Positions 20,855-30,664 of a stretch of 64,000 nucleotides of DNA are shown piece after piece (the stretch's first letter is position 1; every line of letters starts with the position of its first letter). The stretch spans positions 84,616,244 to 84,680,243 of the forward strand of contig CM024763.1 in assembly GCA_014218235.1 (NCBI GenBank), given 5' to 3'. The notes under the pieces were generated by a model. The model saw nothing but the letters and a program-made list of their open reading frames with translations, ran no database searches and was not told the DNA's origin. The translations under genes and the position numbers were made by a program. Source of the stretch: Colocasia esculenta (lineage: Eukaryota > Streptophyta > Magnoliopsida > Alismatales > Araceae).

Positions 20855-22390
20855 ATGGACCATTTCTGCGTCCTTTCCGATGATTCTTTGCCCATTGGGC
20901 TTCTGGAGGATGTAGCCCAACCCTCCACGGCTGTCCTCTCCGGGGACATCGAGCCCTCTCTTGCCACCGGTGGTCAGTCCTGCCCTCCTTCTCCTCCTAG
21001 GGCGGATGACCCATATTCTCAATTTAGTCAGCTTCTCCCTCATCTGAGTCCGGACCAAGTCCGTGAATTTCTGGCCGCTGCCAAAGGCAAGCGACCCTTA
21101 TCTCCTCCCACTCACAGTTCTGCCCAACAAGCAGCTTCCTCCGCTCCTACTGTTTCAGCGCCACATGTACCCTCCACTGTGGTAGATCCTACACCTCTCT
21201 GTCCGTGGGCTACTCACTTTTCCAAGCCTAGCTACCTTGCAGCGTGGGAGGTTCAGCGCAAGTCCCCTCCGATGTCCTCTTTCTATCAGGCCGAACCGGC
21301 TCCCCTTCCCCGCGAAAGGTCCTACTCCATGGAGCGATCTCACTCTCTCATTCCCGCTCACCACACCACATCCCCCTCTAACTTCCTTGTGGAGTGGACA
21401 TCAATAAAGTGGGAGCTCCATGACCTAATGAGACAATTGGACCCGCAGAAGGCCGTGGACATTCCTCTTCCATCTTTTCAACACCTCCGGGTCCCACCTC
21501 AGTCAGAACATCTGTGTTCCGGCATTATTCTTGGGTAGGAGACCCTTATGTACATTTGAAAGATTTTGTGTATGAAGCTACACCGCACAAGTATGACCAC
21601 CATCTCATGGCATACTTGTTTTGAAAGTCATTTGATGGAGTGGCCCTCGAGTGGTTCTACTCTTTTGCCCCCCGAGGAGGTCGAAGATTTTCGCATTGTT
21701 CAATAAAGATTCTTACAGCAGTTTTAGGATCGGGTTGGACCCGAATATTCTTTTGTTGATCTAGTGGCCGAGAAAATGAAGCCTGATGAGGAGTTTACTG
21801 TTTACGCCAACAGATGGCGTGCCATGGCTGCTAAGGTCCGATGCCCCATGCCAGAGGAAGAGAAAGTTAAATTGCTGATTTCCAATGCCACACCCACCTA
21901 CCGTGCCATCCTAGCTATGAACGACATTACCTCACCCCTTAATCAGCAACCCCAGCAACCATGGAACAATAGGCAGCCACCTCCTTAGGGCCAAAACCCT
22001 CAGCAAGATCAACGTCAATACAACCAGGTTTCTCCACCCCAAAATGGATATGCTCCCCGAAAGCCCAATGGGCCCAAAAGAGCTCAGTATTCTCCTCTTC
22101 CTGAAAGTTTAGCTGATATCTTTGCGGCCCTCATGTCTTTAAATGCTCTAACGCTCCCTCCCGAGAAACCAAATTGGAACATGGCAGCAGACCAAACAAA
22201 GTATTGTGTGTACCATCGCCACCCAAGGCACAATGTGTCAGATTGCTTCCAATTTTGGGACATTATATATGATCTCCATGAGCAGAATCAAATTGATTGG
22301 GCTGAGATGAAAAGGTTAATCCAGACACTGAGGGACCAACAGGGTCAGAGGCAGCAGCAGCAAAGGCAACATCAGCCACAACAACAATAG
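20855..22390 (+). pseudogene. Decayed gag of the Tat element
   Basis: The likely start is the ATG at 20855 (MDHFCVLSDD). The frame runs to a stop at 21536, and capsid homology continues in another frame (HLKDFVYEA, then WFYSFAPRG, about 21550-21680). It then carries on in AEKMKPDEEFTVYANRWRAM (from 21767), the typical retrotransposon Gag helix. A zinc-knuckle-like CVYHRHPRHNVSDC lies at about 22207-22248, followed by a glutamine-rich CAG/CAA stretch (22334-22470). At least two frame changes and several stops are present. Gag would form the particle shell. Confidence 0.8.
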
Positions 22391-22499
22391 CAGCAATTCA
22401 AGCAGCAACAGCAACCGTTTCAGCAACAACAATTCAGCATCAATATCAGCAACAACATCAACCACAGCAGCTAGCCAATGATCTCGGCATAATTCGTAA

Positions 22500-23212
22500 C
22501 CCTATGCCGCAGAATCAGCCCGCTCCGAACCCTCAGCCTGCTCCACCACCTCCTCCACCCGTTCAAGTTAATTACGTTGTTCACCATCCACCACCAGTAG
22601 CCGCGTGGGCCTACGATGAAGAGCACAAAGTAGGCCAGCTTTTGGTTATTTCCCACGCCACACCTACTTCCACCATGCCTACTACCACCACATCCGTACC
22701 TACTACGCCCACCGTTGCCACCCTTACCTCACCACTCTACAACAACCCTGTCATACCGCCCGTTATCCCGTCACCTCTAAACATCCCACTCTCCCCTGCA
22801 CCAGCACCCTTATTAGCCACCCCCTCCATCATTGACACCACTTCACCTCCCCTTCACCACAACCTCTCCCTACGGAGCGGGTGGATGTTCCACCGGATGT
22901 ACCCAAATTCATCTGTGTCTATGCCGGGTCAGCCGACCCAACCTTCCAACAACCAACAATAGCAACAAGACATTGAGGAGATAGATTTGGTCTCGAGGAC
23001 CCAATATGACATATTGAAACATTTGGATCAAACTCGAACCAAGATATCCATCCTTGAGCTAATTAAAAGGTCGCAGACACATCAAGATGCCTTAAGGGCG
23101 TTTCTGCATAGGGTCATGGTAAATGAAGATATGAACCCTGATAATCTACCATATGTTCTTTCCATTGTCAACAAAGGGCCAACAATTACTTTTTCAGACA
23201 GTGAGTAAGCTT
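22500..23212 (+). pseudogene. Proline/threonine-rich gag-protease linker of the Tat element
   Basis: Two open stretches (22504-22962 and 22987-23208) encode a P/T/S-rich linker, then a helical segment with SRTQYDILKHLDQTRTKISI, which commonly precedes protease in Tat elements. A stop at about 22961 separates them from each other. Confidence 0.6.
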
Positions 23213-23316
23213 CCCCAGAGGCCAGGAGAATGCCTTTATGTGTCACCCTGACCATAAACAAAGTGGCTATTGACGCAGCATTGGTCGATACCGGAGCTTC
23301 TATAAATGTGTGCCTG

Positions 23317-23321
23317 CTGAG
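23317..23321. repeat. Target site duplication CTGAG, left copy (solo LTR)
   Basis: CTGAG precedes TGATAATTGC and recurs at 24203-24207. Removing one copy and the LTR restores the protease reading register. Confidence 0.9.
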
Positions 23322-24202
23322 TGATAATTGCAAAATTTTTAGTGTTAAATTTCATACATGCAGTTAATTTTAAACGTCTTTTGTCTGTAGATAATGCACA
23401 TTTTGAGTTTAATTTTCATTACATCTCTAAATAGGTTTTTGAGCATATTAGTTTTGGTAGAATACATAATTAGAGTTTTCAAACATTTTGAATAATTTGA
23501 CTTATAAAAGTAGGATGATGGCTGGCATCTTCTACTGTGATCAGATCCGGAGTTCGACTGCAATTTGTTTCCATTTTTTTTTCTTGTCGTGTTCATCTTG
23601 AGCATCCATGTTCCATTTCTGTTCCATTTTCGTTTGTGCTTCTGAGTTGGGTTGTTGAGAGATTGATCCAGAGATTTTAATTTCTTCCTTCTGCAATTGT
23701 TGGTTCATTTCTGCTGTATTAGATAGTCCGATCTAGTGGTGTTGTTTACATTTAATTTCCATTCCGTCTATGCTTAGAATAATTCAACCTAGTGGTGTTT
23801 GATTTCAATTCTTCTTAATTTCCATTTTCCCTGTGTGATTTGTCCATTTCTTTCTGTCTATCGGTTTGATTCCTCAATTGAGAAGGTACAATGATATTAG
23901 TGCGCTTTTCATTTCAATTATGTTGGTTATTTTGTTAAATTTGATCTGTCGTCAATGTGAGAGAATTGGTCGGTGTTGTTTTCATCTTCACTTTTAATGC
24001 ATTGTCGACAGAGATTTCAAGTCAAAGTAGCTTAATTCAAATTCTATTCAGCCTCTCCGTGGATATGACCTGTTCTCACCACCATGCTAGTTCATCTTTG
24101 TTATATTAGATTTGTGAGATAGTTTAGAGGAAGTGCGCATATTGACTTGTGCGAGGAACCCTGGACAACGAAAATACACAGTCAATAATGCCACCCACTT
24201 CA
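23322..24202 (+). mobile_element. Solo LTR, 881 bp, inserted in the Tat protease
   Basis: It begins TGATAATTGC and ends CCACTTCA, has no PBS or polypurine tract on either side, and is flanked by the perfect CTGAG duplication. It is AT-rich without coding capacity. The family is not certain; the start resembles non-chromovirus gypsy LTRs. A solo LTR forms when the two LTRs of an element recombine. Confidence 0.88.
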
Positions 24203-24207
24203 CTGAG
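24203..24207. repeat. Target site duplication CTGAG, right copy (solo LTR)
   Basis: It directly follows the solo LTR end, and Tat coding homology resumes across it. Confidence 0.9.
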
Positions 24208-24600
24208 TACTTTAAGGTCCTGCAACATCTCCGAGCACCCCTTGCAGCCCATTCCTACAACCATAGCGGCCTATGACAATTCTCGGTGAGCCTGCCATGG
24301 CATCATTTCTTTACATGCTAAATTGGGCCTACTTGTCATGACTGTGGATTTTTATGTGCTTGATATTGATCCTACTTTTGAAGCCATCCTGGGTCGCCCT
24401 TGGATTGAGGCGTTAGGGGAAGTCCCCTCTATGGCTCATGAATGCTTGAAATTTTCATTCCAAGGGCGGATAGTTAAAGTCAAAAGTGCGGAAACCACCC
24501 ACACTGTAGAGGCCATCGAGAAGATAATGTCATCGGTCTGGCCGTCTAACAAGCCCATCATCTCAGTGCTTGATGTGAATTTTCCTTGGGCTTACACATT

Positions 24601-25262
24601 TTCCAGCAGCCGACAAATTGTATCCCCATCAGTGGCCGCCGTTAAGAAAGGCACATTGACGAACACAAAGGGCTGGAACATTATGGTTAGAATTGGGTAT
24701 CAACCAGGAAAGGGTCTTGGTGCTCACCTTCAGGGAAGGACTCATATTATCAATGATCCCAAGAAATTCACAAAGCGAGGGCTTGGATACCAAGTGGGAT
24801 TTAAGCAGTGGGCAGCACATTCATCTATAATGAACTCAGACCAAGAGCCCCTTACCTAGACTCTATATGATCATTTTGTCAGAGGGCCCGTGCAGCCAGG
24901 CTACAATACTATCATGATAGAAGCACTATTGTCCCCATATCAAGCTTTGGAGGCCCAGCGGCCCAGCAAAAAGGGGAAGCCAGAGGAAACAGGGGCACAA
25001 GAACTGGATCTGGAAGACTTAGTCTCAGACGTCAGTTTTTTGTTCAAGGAGGAAACACCGTGCAGTCTCCAGTAGCAGTGGCAGAGGACCAAGACCTTAA
25101 AAACATTGTCTTGGCAGTCAGTCGTTTGTTCGATGAGGACAACATTTCACACTCTCCAGCAATGGAACAACCAGTATCAGCAGCCACCACCAAGCGACAC
25201 ATGCTTGGACCTGGTGAGGATTTTGAAATCATAAACCCCATCAACACAACAAAGGAGTTCTA
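24601..25262 (+). pseudogene. G-patch-like segment and linker of the Tat polyprotein
   Basis: The frame 24323-24859 contains GYQPGKGLGAHLQGR and KRGLGYQVGFKQW (about 24697-24810), a glycine-spaced G-patch-like module found between protease and RT in Ogre-type elements. G-patch modules bind RNA or RNA helicases. The following acidic linker (24890-25263) is broken by stops near 24857 and 25075. Confidence 0.7.
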
Positions 25263-26280
25263 GCCAGGGTATTTCCGGCCTTCTAGTCACTTTGTATCTT
25301 CTAGTCACTTTGTATCTTCCAGCCTTGTTTATAATTTCGCCTTCATCCTTTCTTTTCCTCCTCTTATCCTCCAATTCTCCCCTGATGCTCTCAAAGCATT
25401 AACTGTTTCTTTGTCCCTTTTCACTATTATCTTTAATGGCTCGGTTTTGTCCTTCTCCCAATGCCTCCGCATGTAGGATAGTTTATTCCTTTCCTTAGTT
25501 TAGTGCGTAAAAAAAAAACAAAAAACAAAAAACAAAAAAAAAATTAAATAAATAAAAAATGGGTGTGCTCAATCGGACGGCGATCCCCGTCTTCTCTCCC
25601 TTTTCTTCGGACAGTGTTCCCCGTCTTTCCCTCCTTCCTCCTTCATCAGACGGCGATCCCCGTCCTTCCTCTCCTTCCGAGCACCAATTCCCCACTTCGA
25701 TCCCAACTCCTGGCGGCGATCCCCGTCACTTCCTGCTGCAATCCCCTTTGCTTGACGGCAATCCCCGTCACCCCCGTTCTCAGCACTCGGACGGCGATCC
25801 ATGTCCCGGTGCTCCCTTGTTTTCAACGGCGATCCCCGTCACCCGCGCACTCCTTCGCTTCCTTGATGGTGATCCCCGTCACTCTCTCCTCCTCCTTACA
25901 GCAATCCCCGCCTTTCCCTTCCTTCTGCTTGAGCCGCGATCTTCGCCCACCGACCACTATGGTCATTTTGGGCGATCTGGGTGAGGGGCCTTTTGTTCCC
26001 TTGCACCCAACTCTGCTGCGGGCACCCTGAGCTCGGGTGGCCCGCCTCCACGTCCAGACCCATCAGAGGATTCTCGTGGCCCATCTGCATCTGTTTCTTT
26101 CCCTTCAAATAATCCTCTAGACACTTCCCTAGAGCCTCCTGTAAATATCAACCCTAGTTTAGATTCAGAGGTAGGATCTAGCAAGTCCCCATCCCCGTCT
26201 AGGAAAAGAAAGGGTAGTGGCATACCTAAGAGATATTTGATGGATCTGGTGCAAAGGTGTGGCGCTCTTCTAGCTGTTGA
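25263..26280 (+). other. Non-conserved spacer with an A-rich tract and a GGCGATCCCCGT repeat array
   Basis: An A-rich tract (25508-25560) is followed by about nine copies of ACGGCGATCCCCGTC or close variants between 25575 and 25915. Overlapping open frames on both strands here arise from the repeat composition. A weak Tat-like frame resumes near 26090. Confidence 0.55.
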
Positions 26281-26715
26281 AGAGTTCGTCTAGGAAGCTA
26301 TAATTCTAAACATAGAAGCTCAACATGAAGAGGAAGGGCTAGGTGATGGGTTTGGAGTTTATGAAATCTTAACTGAGGAAGACCCAGTGGATGAAGAAGA
26401 TGGCGATATAAAGGACGCTGCCGAGATGTATGCAAGTGGCATGAGAAGATTCGATGAACCCACATCGGCAGTGGACGAACCCACCAAAGAGGTAAACATT
26501 GGAACTGAAGAAGATCCCCGGCTCCTAAAAATAGCTTCATGTCTCCCTCCTGAGGAAGAAGAGGCGCTCATAGAAATGCTAAGGGAGTTCAAGGATTCTT
26601 TTGCCTGGTCATATGACGACATGCCTGGCATCGACCCCGAATTGGTGGAGCATAGGTTAATCTTGAAGCCAGAGGATCACAAAGACACACTCAACACAAA
26701 GTATAGCAAAATATA
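26281..26715 (+). pseudogene. Start of the Tat reverse transcriptase (segment 1)
   Basis: An acidic linker leads into the Tat RT N-terminus: LPPEEEEALIEMLREFKDSF, then FAWSYDDMPGIDPELVEHRL (about 26600-26662). Homology stops near 26690, where copia-derived sequence begins. The next RT segment lies at 29300-29408. Confidence 0.85.
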
Positions 26716-27543
26716 ATGATCTGAATGTAGTTAAAATAATAATGCAAATGTGAAGTAAAGTGACCTATATGAGTGAGCAGAAATATTTAACAACGATGTT
26801 AGGAGCTTTAATTTTAACACAATGTAGAATAATAGGTCTAAACTCAGTATACATGAACTTTATTAAGGTCTTAAGCTTTTCCATCCTGTCACTTTGATTT
26901 TCTTTCATTTTTAACTGGGAAAGAATATAAGAATAAATTAGTTAAATCTCACTTTTCAGTGCAAGAGATCACATTGATTAGATGCAGGACCTCCTGATTA
27001 CTCAGTGGTTTAACTTTCATTATCTTATACAGAGTTGAAAATTTTGATTTCACTTTTTGATGCAAAACAAATCACTTTTTAGGTGAAATGGCCCGGTTAT
27101 TCAGTGGTTCAAGAATTTGCATTGCTCTATTTGTATCTTTCTAGATTGTTGATCAATTTCTTTTGATGTTTTGCAGGAATATGTTTGCTTTGACTAGAAA
27201 AGTCATGACTACGAATTTAGAAAAATTATTCTTAACATGTGGTAAAAATGAAGCTTAAACATACACATGTTAAATAGTAAAGCCACTCATGTGCCTACAA
27301 GTGTTTTGCAAGTCATTTTAAAGACATTCAGTATTAAGATTGCTTAACCTTGAAGTGATAATGAATCTTTGAAATTAAACTAAATGCACAATGAGTTTAG
27401 TTTCAATGTCTTAATTCTCTCATATGTAAATATCACTTTGCCTTACTTATTTTGATTCTTCTTGAACTTTCATTTTCACAACTGGAATTCTTGATCTCCT
27501 ACCATTCTTTGCTTCTCTCTCTTATCTATCTTTTTAATGATGT

Positions 27544-27698
27544 CAAAAAGGGGGAGAAAGTTCTTTAAAGGGGAGAAAGTTTCTTATGGGAGAAAGTTGT
27601 TCAAAGGGTGAATATGGTCAAGGGGAGTCATTGTAGTCAAGGGAGTCAGGCTATTGGGAGATTGTACATAAATTTTGTCAACATCAAAAAGGGGGAGA
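27544..27698 (+). other. Multiple purine tracts upstream of the copia fragment LTR
   Basis: CAAAAAGGGGGAGAAAG (27544-27561), AAAGGGGAGAAAG (about 27566-27580), GGGAGAAAG (about 27588) and the LTR-adjacent AAAAAGGGGGAGAA (about 27685-27698) are related in sequence. Only the last is positioned as the functional polypurine tract. Confidence 0.6.
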
Positions 27699-27970
27699 AT
27701 GTTGGGTTGAGTGTGTTTTGGAATTTTCTAAAGTTGTATTTTAATGATGACCAATGAACATCACTCATAATTTGGTTTTGATGATGACATTTTGTACATT
27801 TTGTACATATTAAAATGATGACTAATTGAACATGTTATACATTTTCTATATATCACAACAATGCTTAAACAACATGTTTTTGATGTTTAATATCTCACAT
27901 TTTAATGATAATATCTTGTATTAATGGTTTACAATTTATATTTTTAGGTTTACATAAATTTGTCACAGCG

Positions 27971-28170
27971 GTGTCGACACAGTCACCACTGTGTCGACAC
28001 TAGTTCGCTGTCCCAGAAGCCTGTTCTGAAGCAGTAGCCAGTGGTGTCGACACAGTCTGCCAGTGGTGTCGACACAATCCACCTGTGTGTCGACACTAGT
28101 TCACTGTCCCAGAAGCCTGTTCTGTAGCAGTTGCCTGCGGTGTCGACACAGTGCCCTGTGGTGTCGACAC
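27971..28170 (+). promoter_or_regulatory. Array of seven GTGTCGACAC palindromes
   Basis: Perfect 10-bp palindromes begin at 27971, 27991, 28044, 28066, 28087, 28140 and 28161. They lie about 120-320 bp upstream of the TATA box. The unit CACTAGTTCGCTGTCCCAGA and its flank is duplicated with a 96-bp period. Confidence 0.75.
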
Positions 28171-28289
28171 ACTTCGATTGAAACTCAAAAACATGAATTT
28201 GTCTGTACACGTGGCTACTTGGGAATCAATGGATTTGACCTAGATTTTAGTGCCCACGCACCCCAAGGCACCTTATGGACATATGGGGC

Positions 28290-28297
28290 TATAAATA
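28290..28297 (+). promoter_or_regulatory. TATA box of the truncated copia LTR
   Basis: TATAAATA in GGGGCTATAAATACCC is a strong plant core promoter match, downstream of the palindrome array. Confidence 0.7.
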
Positions 28298-28778
28298 CCC
28301 ATGTTCCTTGTACCCCAAAGGCAAGCCAGCCCATACAACTCCTAGAAAAGCTTTTTGGCGGCAAAAAGGGATCTCTCCAGTTCTTGCTCATCTCCAGAAG
28401 CTGTGATCCATCTTTTCAAGAAAAAGTACAAGGGAGTGAAGGCTAATCTCTGGAGAGGGCTTTGAAGTTCAGAGCAAGGGAGCAGAAGCACAGCAATTGA
28501 AGAGGAGTTTCTGGCGATTCAGAAGCTATTGAAGCAAAGCATCGCCAATTGACAGGGAGCATCTTCAAGCCTCTTCAATTCAACCTTCTACAAGAAATCT
28601 TCATCGAAGAACACTCATTCTACATCCATTTCTCTCACTTCTGATTTGTTCTTCCTTATTTCGTCTATGAGATTTGTGCATGAAGTTCTGCACAAATTTC
28701 TGTGTACGAATCTGTCTTGAATCAGATCATTGCTAGAGGATCTGATTTCTATTGTCTTTGATCTAGATTTTGTATTGT

Positions 28779-28959
28779 GAGCCATCGAGCTCTGGTTTGC
28801 GAGTCGTTGTACTCACTGTGTGGTTTGAGCCGTCGTGCTCAATTTGGAGTCGTCATGCTCCGGTTGTTGTTTGAGCCGTCGTGATCAATTTGTGAGTCAT
28901 TGAACTCAAGGTTGGGTGTTGAGCCGTCGTGCTCAAGGGTGTTTAGAGTCGTCATGCTC
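28779..28959 (+). repeat. Array of eight GAGYCGTCGTGCTC hairpin units in the LTR leader
   Basis: Units begin at 28779, 28801, 28827, 28847, 28873, 28894, 28921 and 28946, spaced 20-27 bp. Each starts GAGC or GAGT and most end GCTC or ACTC, so each can fold as a 4-5 bp stem. They lie about 490-670 bp downstream of the TATA box, so they should be transcribed. Confidence 0.7.
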
Positions 28960-29299
28960 CGGTGTGAGTTGTACTCTTTTGAGTAGTGGAGCCTCACTGT
29001 GTGAGGGGTAGATGTAGGAATCACTGGTGTGATATCTGAACCACCTAAAAATCCTTTGTGCAATGGTTTGATCTACTTGTCTGCGCTAGATGCTTGCATA
29101 GGATTTCGCTTTCACACTAAGTGTTTAATTGCTTCACATATAATCTACGCACACCCACACTTCAGATCAGTAAATTGTTTGTTTGAATTGATCTCTGATT
29201 CGAAGTAATTTTGAATTTCTTAAGCTTCCGCAGTAATTGGTGTCAGATCTATTCAACCCCCCCTTCTAGATCTGATCCATCCACCTATTCGATCCTACA

Positions 29300-29408
29300 G
29301 GGTGGTTGCAGTTAAACAAAAATTCAGACGATTCCTCCCCCACATTGCTTTGAAGATGAAAGAGGAGATTGACAAACTATACAAAGCTAAGTTCATCTGT
29401 GTAGTCCT
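29300..29408 (+). pseudogene. Tat reverse transcriptase (segment 2)
   Basis: The segment encodes the conserved run VAVKQKFRRFLP and KMKEEIDKLYKAKFI, which follows segment 1 in Tat RTs. It ends in the duplicated GTCCT (29404-29408), into which the full copia element inserted. Confidence 0.85.
29404..29408. repeat. Target site duplication GTCCT, left copy (copia)
   Basis: GTCCT precedes TGCTGGG and is repeated at 39348-39352 after the 3' LTR end. Confidence 0.95.
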
Positions 29409-29643
29409 TGCTGGGTTTACATGAATTTATATTTGATGATTGTTTTTGATGATGAACAATTGATAAGCAATACATGAGTACTTGATGAACACTTCATGAA
29501 CCATGCAAACACATGTTCAACTTGATCATTTAAATGTTCACGTTATCTCACTAACAATGGTCTTACATGTAGGTGAGATTGCACAAAAGACAGTGTGTTA
29601 AAACAAGAGCAAAAATATCAAGAAAAGCACAAAAGACAAGCAC

Positions 29644-29768
29644 CTGTCGACAGATCCCAGTCGACTGTCGACAGATACCTATAGGAAAATTCTTCCCAAA
29701 AGTTCAGAGATCTGGCAAATGCAAATCTGTCTCTAGCTGTCGACAGATGATCTAAGGCCTGTCGACAG
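29644..29768 (+). promoter_or_regulatory. CTGTCGACAG palindrome array in U3 of the copia 5' LTR
   Basis: Four perfect 10-bp palindromes occur in 125 bp. The 3' LTR has six units (38342-38525), three perfect and three with one G-to-A or C-to-T change. Confidence 0.75.
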
Positions 29769-29855
29769 ACGTAAACAAAATCTCAATACGAGATCTCCAT
29801 ATGTTTCCTATGTGGGTGTTTCCTTGTTCCATGACTCTCTATACCTGAACACCCA

Positions 29856-29863
29856 TATAAAAG
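29856..29863 (+). promoter_or_regulatory. TATA box of the copia 5' LTR
   Basis: TATAAAAG follows CACCCA; the 3' LTR copy TATAAATA is at 38613-38620. Confidence 0.7.
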
Positions 29864-30591
29864 GAACTCTTTGGAGTTAATTTCGTACAGAAGCAGCCAC
29901 CATCCAATACCCTAAGAAAATCCAAGAGAAGAAGTCTCTCTGCTGCTCTACTTCAACCTGCCGCCTAGAAAATAAGAAGATCTATCTTCCAAGCGTAGGT
30001 GAAGTCAGTTCGTCAGTGATTCAAGCTTCTACATCAACCTGAACCTGTCAAGACGAAGTTTGAAGATCATCCAGACGACCTTTAGAAGAGTTCTACATAA
30101 GGATTTGATTCTCTAACTCAGAACCCTTGTAAGTCTCTGTTTTACTTCTGTGTGTGTGGTTGTGGATCAAGTGATTCTTGTACTTGATCTACGTGTTCTA
30201 TGTTGATCTTATCGTGGTTTCACATCAGACAACTCGTGTGTGTGAGTTGTAGTTTTGAACTCGCTCATAAGCAATGTTTCTGCATGTGTGTGTGGACGGT
30301 GGACGTAGGATACACAAGTTGTGTACTCCGAACCACCTTAAAACCTCGTGTCCTGTGGTTTGCATGTCTTTATGTTAGATATTTGGTAGGCACGTTGTTT
30401 TCACACACGCTAGATAAATTGCTACTCTATCTATCTATAACTAACACATCTAAGTTTAGTTTACACTCTGTTGTAAGTCTCAAAAGTTTGTGTTTTTCAT
30501 CAAAAGAAGGTGGTAGTAAATTTTAATTGGTAGTAATCTATTCAACCCCCCTTCTAGATTACCATATAGTATAATTCCGCAACCTTTCAAT

Positions 30592-30604
30592 TGGTATCAG
30601 AGCG
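30592..30604 (+). other. Primer binding site (tRNA-iMet) of the copia element
   Basis: TGGTATCAGAGCG starts two bases after the 5' LTR end, as usual in copia elements. Confidence 0.92.
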
Positions 30605-30664
30605 AGGTTTCTCCGATTTACTATTGTATTTATTTAGTCTTACGATCAGGAGAGTCTCAATCTC

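Larger units (their letters stand above)
23213..24600 (+). pseudogene. Protease region of the Tat element, split by a solo LTR
   Basis: The aspartic protease motif ALVDTGASINVCLL lies at about 23278-23319 and keeps D-T-G. The frame is cut at 23321 by an 881-bp LTR and resumes exactly after the duplicated CTGAG at 24203, with a TGA near 24291. The second half (TVDFYVLDIDPTFEAILGRP, about 24343-24402) is the conserved protease-proximal domain of Tat elements. The enzyme would process Gag-Pol. Confidence 0.85.
26716..29299 (+). mobile_element. 5'-truncated SIRE-like copia fragment with complete 3' LTR
   Basis: About 1 kb of non-coding internal sequence ends in the purine tract AAAAAGGGGGAGAA, followed by a 3' LTR (27699-29299) starting TGTTGGGTTGAG and ending TCCTACA. 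No 5' LTR, PBS or coding region is present. Tat RT resumes immediately after 29300. The left border near 26690-26716 is approximate, and I see no duplication, as expected for a truncated copy. Confidence 0.75.
27699..29299 (+). repeat. 3' LTR of the truncated copia (1601 bp)
   Basis: It is TG...CA-bounded next to a polypurine tract. U3 carries seven GTGTCGACAC palindromes (27971-28170) within a 96-bp partial duplication. The TATA box is at 28290-28297, and an array of eight GAGC/GAGT hairpin units lies at 28779-28959. It ends with TTCAACCCCCCCTTCTAGATC, as in the neighbouring copia LTR. It is a different family from 29409-39347. Confidence 0.85.
29409..30589 (+). repeat. 5' LTR of the copia element (1181 bp)
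   Basis: It begins TGCTGGGTTTACATG and ends CAACCTTTCA. Four CTGTCGACAG palindromes lie at 29644, 29665, 29737 and 29759, about 90-210 bp upstream of the TATA box at 29856. It is 60 bp shorter than the 3' LTR. Confidence 0.95.

Noticed and set aside
25559..26030. Overlapping open frames of 141 and 155 codons, with a third on the opposite strand
   Set aside because: They arise from the GGCGATCCCCGT repeat composition, which avoids stops in several frames at once. No domain or family signature is present.
27971..28170. Regularly spaced palindromes as a possible CRISPR-like array
   Set aside because: Repeats are 10 bp, spacing is irregular, the spacers are themselves duplicated, and the setting is a plant LTR.
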